A stretch of 46,018 nucleotides of DNA from Prevotellaceae bacterium UBA7017 (GTDB lineage: Bacteria > Bacteroidota > Bacteroidia > Bacteroidales > Bacteroidaceae). Below are positions 18,721 through 25,611 of the stretch, piece by piece. Each line of letters begins with the position of its first letter. The first letter of the stretch is position 1. The notes beneath the pieces were generated by a model that saw only the letters and a program-made list of their open reading frames with translations, did not search any database and had not been told where the DNA came from. Location: NCBI GenBank assembly GCA_002449535.1, contig DJWZ01000124.1, positions 1 to 46,018 on the forward strand. The letters are read 5' to 3'. The translations under genes were made by a program, and so were the position numbers.

Positions 18721-18751
18721 TTGCATTATTCATAACTTAATCGTACCTTTG
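18721..18751 (+). promoter_or_regulatory. Complete Bacteroidetes promoter for the surface-glycan genes
   Basis: TTG at 18721, a 20-nt spacer, then TACCTTTG at 18744-18751 followed by CACC. This is the only site in the window where I see both -33 and -7 elements at the expected spacing. The transcript would carry about 80 nt of leader before the VanZ-like gene. Confidence 0.78.
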
Positions 18752-18819
18752 CACCAGAAATGTTATAGCCGTAAAATTTACAAGCGTAAGTATAAGCATA
18801 AAATTTCATGAAAAATATA

Positions 18820-18827
18820 TAACTTTG
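18820..18827 (+). promoter_or_regulatory. Second possible -7 box (TAACTTTG)
   Basis: TAACTTTG matches TAnnTTTG and lies 9 nt before the ATG at 18837. Use of it would give a nearly leaderless mRNA. No -33 TTG is present, so it is weaker evidence than the 18721 promoter. Confidence 0.35.
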
Positions 18828-18836
18828 TAGCCAGAT

Positions 18837-19199
18837 ATGACTCAGATTATAAAAAGATATCCGCTTACTTGCATCCTGTTGGTGGCTATATGGGTGGTGT
18901 GCCTGATACCTGTCCCAGACATTAAGCCACTGCACGGATTTAACCTTCTCGACAAGTGGACACACTTTGTGATGTATGGTGCGTTTTCGTTTGTGTGGTG
19001 TTATGAGTTTAAGCGCATATCTTGGCACACGATAGTGCTCCCGATAGTGATGGGCGGCATGATAGAACTGGCGCAGGCTTACCTGACAACATGCAGAAGT
19101 GGCGAATGGGCAGACCTGCTTGCGAACTCCATAGGGGTGTTCATCGGAAATGGGATGTATTTTCTGGTCAAAAGTCAAAAGTCAAAGGTCAAAGGTTAA
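18837..19199 (+). CDS. VanZ-like family membrane protein
   Basis: A 120-residue protein with about four hydrophobic segments (roughly 9-27, 44-57, 65-82 and 94-112). The VanZ-like pattern DKWTHFVMYG (about 40-49) and a later GEWADLLANSIGVFIG segment match the family, whose founder gives low-level teicoplanin resistance. Most members have no known role. The last residues (VKSQKSKVKG) and the approach to the stop codon are encoded by a heptamer repeat, so the C-terminus may be variable. It leads the surface-glycan gene set and ends 1 nt before the next ATG. Confidence 0.85.
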   Translation: MTQIIKRYPLTCILLVAIWVVCLIPVPDIKPLHGFNLLDKWTHFVMYGAFSFVWCYEFKRISWHTIVLPIVMGGMIELAQAYLTTCRSGEWADLLANSIGVFIGNGMYFLVKSQKSKVKG

Positions 19200-19201
19200 T
19201 A
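19167..19201 (+). repeat. Period-7 tandem repeat at the VanZ-like/GT4 junction
   Basis: Units GTCAAAA, GTCAAAA, GTCAAAG, GTCAAAG, GTTAATA. The array encodes the C-terminus and stop of the VanZ-like protein and its final base is the A of the next start codon (19201). Confidence 0.85.
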
Positions 19202-20334
19202 TGAAAGTTCTCCTACTATCGACATACGAGAAAACCGGTGGTGCTGCTATTGCCGCCAGTCGCTTGCTGCATGCCCTCAGAAAGAATGGTGTGGATGCTA
19301 CTATTATGTGTCGCAAGAACCTGTCGTGGTGGAAAGGAAAGCCTCAGTCGTGGAGTTCTATTGCGGAGCGAATGATGCTTGTGGCAGGAAATGTCTCTAC
19401 CTTCGGAAACCTGTGGACGATGGATTATGCACAATATGGGCAGGACATCACGAAGACAAAGGAATTCAAGGAAGCGGACGTAATACACTTACATTGGATA
19501 AACCAAGGTTTTCTGGCATTTCAGGAGTTGGAGAAGATAGTATATAGCGGCAAGCGCATAGTATGGACAATGCATGACGAGTGGTGCTTTACTGGTGGCT
19601 GTCATTATACAGGTGACTGCCGACACTATCAGATGGGCTGTGAATGCTGTCCTTATGTGAGGACTTCTGCCTTTCAAAATGCTGCCCGCAAGGCTTGGGA
19701 AAAGAAACAGCGATTATACAGCAAGCGCAACATCACTTTCGTTGCCTGCAGTCTTTGGCTGAAACGCATTTCTGAAAAGAAGGCACTTGCTGCCGGACAG
19801 AGGATTCTTGCCATTCCCAACCCCATTGACACAAATGTTTACAAGCCACTTACTACTCTTCCGACGAACATGATTCTCTTTGTAGCACAAAGGGTGGATG
19901 ATGAACGCAAGGGGCTGCAATATCTCGACAAAGCGGTAAATATACTCAAGAAGAGAGGGGAGAAGGTGGAGATATTGGCTTTGGGCAGGGATATACCTTA
20001 TATCTCTGACGAAAAGGAAATGGCTGACCTGTATGCCAAGTCAGCATGCTTCGTGACCCCTTCGCTACAGGACAATCTGCCAAATACCATCATGGAGGCT
20101 ATGGCTTGTGGCACTCCTTGTGTGGGATTCAATGTCGGGGGAATACCAGAGATGATAGATCATGGGCTTAACGGCTATGTTGCCCGATATAAGGATGCGG
20201 AAGACTTGGCTGACGGCATAAGCTATGTAATAATGAATCGTAAAATGCTGGGAAAAGCAGCCAGAGAAAAGGTGCTGGAGGCATATAGCGAAGACTTTGT
20301 AGCGAAGAGATACGTTAAACTGTATAATGCATAA
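19201..20334 (+). CDS. GT4-family glycosyltransferase
   Basis: A 377-residue GT-B fold glycosyltransferase, cytosolic and probably peripheral to the membrane. The N-terminal donor/acceptor loop is STYEKTGGAAIAASRLL (about 7-23). The C-terminal nucleotide-sugar site has the retaining-enzyme EX7E arrangement around IMEAMACGTPCVGF and GGIPEMID. A Cys/His-rich segment (WCFTGGCHYTGDCRHY) in the middle is typical of a group of polysaccharide GT4 enzymes. I start at ATG 19201 rather than the in-frame ATG at 19150, since the latter would translate the heptamer repeat and push MKVLLLSTYE inward. Sugar and linkage cannot be told. Confidence 0.92.
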   Translation: MKVLLLSTYEKTGGAAIAASRLLHALRKNGVDATIMCRKNLSWWKGKPQSWSSIAERMMLVAGNVSTFGNLWTMDYAQYGQDITKTKEFKEADVIHLHWINQGFLAFQELEKIVYSGKRIVWTMHDEWCFTGGCHYTGDCRHYQMGCECCPYVRTSAFQNAARKAWEKKQRLYSKRNITFVACSLWLKRISEKKALAAGQRILAIPNPIDTNVYKPLTTLPTNMILFVAQRVDDERKGLQYLDKAVNILKKRGEKVEILALGRDIPYISDEKEMADLYAKSACFVTPSLQDNLPNTIMEAMACGTPCVGFNVGGIPEMIDHGLNGYVARYKDAEDLADGISYVIMNRKMLGKAAREKVLEAYSEDFVAKRYVKLYNA

Positions 20335-20337
20335 TTA

Positions 20338-20379
20338 TCAATGTTCAATGTTCAATTTTCAATGGTCAATGGTCAATGT
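20338..20379 (+). repeat. Period-7 tandem repeat over a start codon
   Basis: Six units of TCAATGT type (TCAATGT, TCAATGT, TCAATTT, TCAATGG, TCAATGG, TCAATGT). The array fills the gap after the GT4 stop. The start codon of the next gene (20376) is the ATG in the last unit, but five units contain ATG in differing frames, so unit number could affect start choice. Confidence 0.88.
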
Positions 20380-21830
20380 TTAAGATAAGAAAGGAAGAAC
20401 GCAAGGGCGCCTTGGTGGCATTATTGGTCGCCTTGATGCTCAATATTCTCAACATTGTACGCTATGCTGGGGATTTGAGCGTGAAGAGTGGCGATACCTG
20501 GAGCCTCTTCGTCAGGACCTGGCACTTGTCTGGCTTTGACCCCATAACATATGCTGTCATTACGGATTGGAGGGTAGGGTATAACATCTATCGCCATCCA
20601 TTGCTGCCTTATTTCATGTGGCCCTTCACAAAGATAAACGAAGGGCTGACTTGGCTGACAGGATATAACTGCGTGATGTTTGTGACAGCAGTATTGCTGA
20701 TATTCTGTAGTGTATATTCTTTCGTCTTCCTGAATCGTATTTTTACCGAAATCATCGGCATAAAACGCAGGGAAGGCTACATTCTCTCAGCACTAACATT
20801 CTCTTTCGCATACATAATGCTCGCAACCTTCGCACCTGACCATTTCATAATGTCGATGTGCTGCCTGCTTGCAACTCTTTATATATTCGGAAGAACCTCT
20901 TCCCGGCAACAGGTCGAAGGTCGAAGGTCAAAGGTCGAAGGCGGTAGCAAATTCTTCACTCTTCACTCTTCACCCTTCACTTTCAACTCTTCACTCCTCA
21001 ATGCCTGTCTGCTGTTCGTCGTAACTGCCGGAGTGACGCTGAGCAATGGCTTGAAGGTGATAGTTGTGGCTTTCTTGGCAAAAGGAAAGAAATTCTTCCC
21101 ATATTACTTCATTGCCCTTCTTGCTTTGTCAGGAATGGTATGGGGAAGTGCCCGGCTGAGTTATCATTACCTTGTAAGACCAACAGAGGTGGCAAAAAAA
21201 GAGAAGGCTGCCAAGAATCGCGAGGCACAGCTGGAACGGCTGGTGGCGAAATATGGGGAGTCGAAGCGAGACAGCATCAAGAATAAACTGGAGGAAAAGA
21301 GAACCCGCAGATTTCACATGAGCGCTGTCTATAAACATACAGGCAAGCCAATAGCAAAAGGTGAATTCATGAGGTGGACAGATGGCACAACAAATCGTTG
21401 GGATGTAGTAGTAGAATGTCTCTTCGGCGAGGGCATAATGTTGCATGAGGACTATCTGCTGAAAGATGTGCTGGTAAACAGACCTGTCATAGTGCGCTAT
21501 ATTAATTGGTTCAACTATATAGTTGAGGCTTTGCTTGTATCGTTGTTCGCAGCAGGAATATGGATAGGGAGAAAAAGCAGATTTCTTTGGATTTGCCTTG
21601 CATGCTTTGCTATTGATATGGCTTTGCATCTGGGACTCGGCTTTGGCATCAACGAAATGGCAATAATGTCAGCACACTATCTGTGGGTATTGCCAATAGC
21701 GATGGCTTATCTGTTAAAGCATGCGGCTGGAATCAAGAGAGCGATATTGTCTTCGATTATAACTGTTATTGCAATATATCTCGTAATATGGAACGTGGTA
21801 CTAACAATAGAATATATGTATTTCTTATAG
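20376..21830 (+). CDS. Polytopic membrane protein, first of a tandem paralog pair
   Basis: A 484-residue inner-membrane protein with about 9-11 hydrophobic segments. I do not recognise a characterised family (it resembles proteins I recall as DUF6080, unverified). Conserved with its downstream paralog: SGFD..TY, YRHP, the segment GVTL(S/T)NG.KV, a Lys/Glu-rich helix (about 273-312), GEG..LH...L, and a C-terminal AHY/W segment. Residues 180-209 are encoded by repeat DNA absent from the paralog. The glycan-gene context and large size would suit a polymerase or GT-C-like role, but no catalytic motif was identified. Its 3' end overlaps the next gene by 43 nt. Confidence 0.75.
   Translation: MFKIRKEERKGALVALLVALMLNILNIVRYAGDLSVKSGDTWSLFVRTWHLSGFDPITYAVITDWRVGYNIYRHPLLPYFMWPFTKINEGLTWLTGYNCVMFVTAVLLIFCSVYSFVFLNRIFTEIIGIKRREGYILSALTFSFAYIMLATFAPDHFIMSMCCLLATLYIFGRTSSRQQVEGRRSKVEGGSKFFTLHSSPFTFNSSLLNACLLFVVTAGVTLSNGLKVIVVAFLAKGKKFFPYYFIALLALSGMVWGSARLSYHYLVRPTEVAKKEKAAKNREAQLERLVAKYGESKRDSIKNKLEEKRTRRFHMSAVYKHTGKPIAKGEFMRWTDGTTNRWDVVVECLFGEGIMLHEDYLLKDVLVNRPVIVRYINWFNYIVEALLVSLFAAGIWIGRKSRFLWICLACFAIDMALHLGLGFGINEMAIMSAHYLWVLPIAMAYLLKHAAGIKRAILSSIITVIAIYLVIWNVVLTIEYMYFL
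20912..21002 (+). repeat. Two period-7 repeat blocks inside a coding sequence
   Basis: Block one (20912-20939): GGTCGAA, GGTCGAA, GGTCAAA, GGTCGAA. Block two (20954-21002): seven units of CTTCACT type. Because each block is read as a 21-nt peptide period, the frame stays open and adds about 30 residues (VEGRRSKVEGG then FFTLHSSPFTFNSS) between two hydrophobic segments. Confidence 0.88.
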
Positions 21831-23134
21831 GTCTGCTGGGATTGCTTATCTTAGGCACCATGAATGGGCTTATGCTGATGCATAACCCTGAAACGTGGAC
21901 ATCACAAAGACTTGGTGCCTGGACGGCATTTCATAATGATTTCATTTTTTCTGGCTTTGACCAATATACTTATATTGTAGTGTCTAAATGGCGCCCTTTG
22001 TTTGAATTGTATCGCCACCCAATGCTGGCAATCATGCTGTGGCCGCTAACGTGGATAAACTCGATTCTATCGGAATATTTCCACATGAATTGTGCCATAT
22101 ATGTGGTGGCAGTAACATATACCTTGGTCAGTACTGCCACATGGTGCCTGCTGTATGCTTTGTTCCGCAGGAGAATAGGGCTGTCAAGAATGTACTCGCT
22201 GCTTCTGCTGCTATTCTACTTCGGCTTTGCGTATGTGTTGCTTGCGAGCTTTGTGCCCGACCACATGATATGGACGCAATTCCTGCTTATCCTTACCATA
22301 TATCTTGCCAGCAGCGAGAAAGGCATCAAGTGTTGGCAGGCTTTGGTGATATATTTCTTTGCCGCAGGGGTGACATTGACAAATGGCATAAAGGTGTGGC
22401 TGATTGATATGCTGGCAGCATATCGTTCTGCAAACTACACAAAATTATTCCGTCGCAGCCTTCTGTATTTTATCCCGACATTATTGATGGGTGGCGTCTA
22501 TTTATGGCATCAGGAGTCTCTCTTGGCAAAGGAAGAATCATATAGGGAATCGATGCGCCAGCGTGCGATAGAGCGCGACAGTGCTGCTGCCATGAAGAAG
22601 TTTGCAAAAGACAGTATTTTTATGGCAAAAAGACAAGGGAAGCAATCGGTTGACAGCCGCTTCTTCGCCTTTACCGACAATACTGTAGATAGAGGACAAT
22701 TGGTATGCGAGAACTTCTTTGGCGAAGGGTTCATATTGCATAAGGAGCACCTGATGGAGGATGCCAATGCCAGAAAGAATATCCGCCCTGTGATAGTGCA
22801 TTATAGGGATTGGTGGAATTATGTTGCAGAAGGAGCGATACTCTTCCTGTTTGCAGGAGGAATATGGAGCGGCAGGCGAAGACGCCTGCTGTGGCTTGCC
22901 ATGATGCCGTTCCTCTTTGATGTGTGCTTGCATATTGGTATGCGTTTTGCTGCAGCAGACGTGTATATTATGACGGCGCATTGGGCGTATGTCATACCGA
23001 TAGCAATAGGACTTATGCTGAAAGAAAACAAGAAGGCTTTTATGGGAAATACTGTCTTGGCGACACTTATTGCATTGACAGTATATCTTTGGTGGCACAA
23101 CCTAAACCTGCTTGTGCCGTATATAATCCCATGA
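21788..23134 (+). CDS. Polytopic membrane protein, second of a tandem paralog pair
   Basis: A 448-residue membrane protein homologous along its length to the preceding one, with the same SGFD, YRHP, GVTLTNGIKV and GEGFILH blocks. I choose ATG 21788 (MERGTNNRIYVFL) because it aligns with the start of the paralog; the in-frame ATG at 21683 would add 35 residues unlike any transmembrane start. That leaves a 43-nt overlap with the upstream gene. A Lys/Arg/Glu-rich helix (about 235-280) sits at the same place as in the paralog. Function unknown, probably surface-glycan assembly. Its 3' end overlaps the convergent flippase gene by 33 nt, with no terminator between. Confidence 0.75.
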   Translation: MERGTNNRIYVFLIGLLGLLILGTMNGLMLMHNPETWTSQRLGAWTAFHNDFIFSGFDQYTYIVVSKWRPLFELYRHPMLAIMLWPLTWINSILSEYFHMNCAIYVVAVTYTLVSTATWCLLYALFRRRIGLSRMYSLLLLLFYFGFAYVLLASFVPDHMIWTQFLLILTIYLASSEKGIKCWQALVIYFFAAGVTLTNGIKVWLIDMLAAYRSANYTKLFRRSLLYFIPTLLMGGVYLWHQESLLAKEESYRESMRQRAIERDSAAAMKKFAKDSIFMAKRQGKQSVDSRFFAFTDNTVDRGQLVCENFFGEGFILHKEHLMEDANARKNIRPVIVHYRDWWNYVAEGAILFLFAGGIWSGRRRRLLWLAMMPFLFDVCLHIGMRFAAADVYIMTAHWAYVIPIAIGLMLKENKKAFMGNTVLATLIALTVYLWWHNLNLLVPYIIP

Positions 23135-24586
23135 TTGGCGCAGAATCTTGGCACCACTAAGGTATATTATGCCAAGATAAATGATAGCGGCAAGGAAGAT
23201 TCTTGCCAACATCAGATAAAGAGGTAAGAGGTGAGAAGTGAGAGGTAAGAGGTGAATAATGAAGAGTGAGAGATGGTGGGTTGCGACCATCGTAAATGCT
23301 GCTACGAAGAAGAATGGCAGTATGTCTTTCAATGCCTGATACCAAGTAAATCCAATCTCGCGATTGACGAAGAAATGCCAGACAAAAGTCCATGATACTA
23401 TAATTATGACATACGCCATTACCATATCTGTAATGCTTCCCCCAAAATGGTGTACTGTCAACAGTGAACCTAAGATAACGCAACCTTGTATGATGACATT
23501 CCACATATAGATGTCGCTCTTTCCGCGACTGATTATCATATTATAGTATAAGGTGGCAAGAGGAAGAAAGGCACCTGCTATGCACAGTAACTGCATGAGG
23601 GATGCTGAAGGTAACCATTTCTCGGTAACTGTAATGACGATAAATTCTCGTGCTATCAATGCCAAGCCAAGCATTGCCGGGAAGGATATGAAGCATGTAA
23701 AGCGCAGCATCTTGGAAAAAGCCCTGCAAAGGCGTTCCTTATCGTCACCAACCTGAACAAAGGTGGGTTGGGCAATGCCTTGTATCATACCTGTGATTGT
23801 ATTGCTACCCATTACGTTCCACTTCTGGGCTTGAGAATAGATGCCAGCCTCTGTCTTGTTATACAAACGCCCTAGGAGAAGGGAGAAGATGTTGTTGTTG
23901 ATGTTGTTGAAGATATAGGTAAACAGCATCTTGCAGGAAAAGCCAAGCAGAGGTTTCAGGGAACTATATATTGTAGAGAGTGATGTCTGAAAACTGGGAC
24001 GCCACTTGGAGAAATACCAACTGAGGATAGTGACGCAAAGATTAAACACAAGTGTCTGGGTCGCTATTCCCCAGAATGCAAAGCCATTAGCAGCGAGAGT
24101 TATGCCAACAGTACCAGAAATAAGAAGCGAGGATAGTGCCATCAAGGCAAGTTCGCGTTGCTGAAGCCGGCGAAAGAGAATGGCTCGTGGCACAATAGAG
24201 AAACTGGCAATAAAGAAACCCAGAAAGAAGTATCTTGACAGGGATGTCAGTATTGGCTCATTATAGAAAGTAGCAATCCAAGGGGACACACTGAAAAGAA
24301 TGACATAGGCAACGATGCTCACCAAAATATTAAACCAAAAGACGGCATTGTAATCATCATGTGTGGCATCTCGTTTATTGGTCAGTGCTATTACGAAACC
24401 GCTGTCCTGCAAGGCTGTCGCAACAGTAGAGAAGACAAGTAGCATGGCTATGAGACCATAGTCGTCGGGGGATAGCAGACGAGCCAGCACAATGCCGAAG
24501 ATGGCATTGAGTATTTGTGTGGCACCATTGTTGACGGCACCCCATATCAGACCCTTGGCGGCTTTGTCTTTTAGAGTATCACTCAT
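23102..24586 (-). CDS. Wzx-type polysaccharide flippase (MOP superfamily, WzxC/TuaB-like)
   Basis: A 494-residue protein with about 14 hydrophobic segments that should flip undecaprenyl-linked oligosaccharide to the periplasm. The start, SDTLKDKAAKGLIWGAVNNG, and LARLLSPDDYGLIAML (about 34-49) are characteristic of the WzxC/MATE-like branch. A conserved GIYSQAQKW block is present near 245-253. Its ATG overlaps the upstream glycosyltransferase stop by 4 nt (ATGA). Residues about 440-456 (LFIIHLLPLTSHLLPLYL) are encoded by a heptamer repeat and form part of a late transmembrane region, so that stretch is probably acquired. It is the last gene of the long minus-strand run. Confidence 0.92.
   Translation of the reverse strand: MSDTLKDKAAKGLIWGAVNNGATQILNAIFGIVLARLLSPDDYGLIAMLLVFSTVATALQDSGFVIALTNKRDATHDDYNAVFWFNILVSIVAYVILFSVSPWIATFYNEPILTSLSRYFFLGFFIASFSIVPRAILFRRLQQRELALMALSSLLISGTVGITLAANGFAFWGIATQTLVFNLCVTILSWYFSKWRPSFQTSLSTIYSSLKPLLGFSCKMLFTYIFNNINNNIFSLLLGRLYNKTEAGIYSQAQKWNVMGSNTITGMIQGIAQPTFVQVGDDKERLCRAFSKMLRFTCFISFPAMLGLALIAREFIVITVTEKWLPSASLMQLLCIAGAFLPLATLYYNMIISRGKSDIYMWNVIIQGCVILGSLLTVHHFGGSITDMVMAYVIIIVSWTFVWHFFVNREIGFTWYQALKDILPFFFVAAFTMVATHHLSLFIIHLLPLTSHLLPLYLMLARIFLAAIIYLGIIYLSGAKILRQSWDYIRHKQV
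23221..23269 (-). repeat. Period-7 repeat inside the flippase gene
   Basis: Seven units on the plus strand: GAGGTAA, GAGGTGA, GAAGTGA, GAGGTAA, GAGGTGA, ATAATGA, AGAGTGA. On the coding strand they read as Leu/Pro/His/Ser-rich hydrophobic sequence, keeping the frame open. The unit resembles the reverse complement of the CTTCACT block at 20954. Confidence 0.87.
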
Positions 24587-25611
24587 CCTATCGTTTTCTT
24601 AATTCTATTAGCTATGCTGTTGACTATGTTCTTTATATTACCCGCCTTGAGATTAAGCCATAATTCTTCAAGGGAATATTGCACCTTACGCCACGGATTA
24701 TTCCAAGCATTGCGAAGATACCATAGTTGTTGGTACTCAGGTGTTTCCTTGATGACTGTGGGGTGGGTAAGGGGGAAAGATAGTTCCTTGCGAGGCATCG
24801 TAAACTGCTGTCTGAGCCGGCGAGGAATAAGACTGAGTTGGGTGGAGTAGTGGGTGCCCCCTTTAAGACCGATGTTATTGATTAGGTTAACAGAAGGGAA
24901 GATGGCAAGCCCATCATGGAGCATCATATATGCCCAGAAAATGGACTCAAAATACTCTTTGTCTGCTGCTGCATGTCGTTGGCATAATGAAAGCATTCCC
25001 TTTCTTTGGTGATATTGCTCTGCCTTTGCTGATAGTATGGCAAACTGAGCAGAATCTTTTACAAAGGTGTATTCTGAATCCCAGTTGTTTACCACCCGGG
25101 CCCATGAAGCCCAGCCCCAGATAGAGAAAGCGCGCGAGAAGAAGTAAGAAGGATGTCTCTCTACAGGAGTAATAGCACTGTGTAGCGATTCCTCTTCTGT
25201 CATAAAGCCTGCTATCATTGTTATGCGTTCATCATTCTCATATCTGTCAAGGAGCTCTTTGCAATAGGGGAAGAAACTTTGGGAAGGTACGACATCGTCT
25301 TCGAGAACTATACACTTGTCGGTTTGGGAGAACGCCCAACGATGTGACATGAAACCGGAAGGGTCACATCCGTAGTTCCTGTCTTGGTATAGGCGATGTA
25401 CCTCGCATTGCCAATCTATATTCTCGTCTTTTACCAATTCACGGCATGCCATAATGCCATCCATGTCGTTGCTGTTCTCACGTGGACCATCCTGATACAG
25501 GAAAAGACGTGAGGGACGAGCTTTCTTTACCTCAGCCCATACTTGGCTGAAGTGGTCTGCTCTGGCGTGAAAGAGCAGAAGAACACTGATGTCTGTCTTA
25601 TAGCTTTTCAA
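24583..25611 (-). CDS. Glycosyltransferase, GT2-like (GT-A fold)
   Basis: A 342-residue probable cytosolic glycosyltransferase. The N-terminal strand-loop DISVLLLFHARADHFSQVW, LYQDGPR (about 37-43) and a metal-binding-type LEDDVVPSQSFF (about 106-117) give the GT-A layout. FSIWGWASWARV is shared by a group of GT2-related enzymes sometimes labelled hemolytic/HlpA-like. The start must be TTG at 25611: an in-frame TAG lies four codons upstream and no early ATG exists. It overlaps the GT14 gene by 14 nt upstream and the flippase by 4 nt downstream, implying translational coupling. Donor and acceptor are unknown. Confidence 0.85.
   Translation of the reverse strand: MKSYKTDISVLLLFHARADHFSQVWAEVKKARPSRLFLYQDGPRENSNDMDGIMACRELVKDENIDWQCEVHRLYQDRNYGCDPSGFMSHRWAFSQTDKCIVLEDDVVPSQSFFPYCKELLDRYENDERITMIAGFMTEEESLHSAITPVERHPSYFFSRAFSIWGWASWARVVNNWDSEYTFVKDSAQFAILSAKAEQYHQRKGMLSLCQRHAAADKEYFESIFWAYMMLHDGLAIFPSVNLINNIGLKGGTHYSTQLSLIPRRLRQQFTMPRKELSFPLTHPTVIKETPEYQQLWYLRNAWNNPWRKVQYSLEELWLNLKAGNIKNIVNSIANRIKKTIG

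Larger units (their letters stand above)
18302..18836. other. 535-nt gene-free regulatory region
   Basis: It lies between the AraC start and the VanZ-like gene. It holds the AraC promoter, an A/T-rich stretch without recognised features (about 18331-18540), a 21-bp repeat array with flanking inverted repeats, a separate 12-bp inverted repeat, and two plus-strand promoters. Short minus-strand frames cross the array (18472-18726 and 18515-18733) but have no supporting signal. Confidence 0.7.

Noticed and set aside
18726..19178. 150-codon minus-strand open frame
   Set aside because: It is opposite the VanZ-like gene and crosses its promoter.
19150..19200. N-terminal extension of the GT4 enzyme
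   Set aside because: It would translate the heptamer repeat and overlap the VanZ-like gene; the conserved start is MKVLLLSTYE.
21683..21787. N-terminal extension of the second membrane paralog
   Set aside because: Alignment with the first paralog begins at ATG 21788, and the extension encodes no membrane or signal features.
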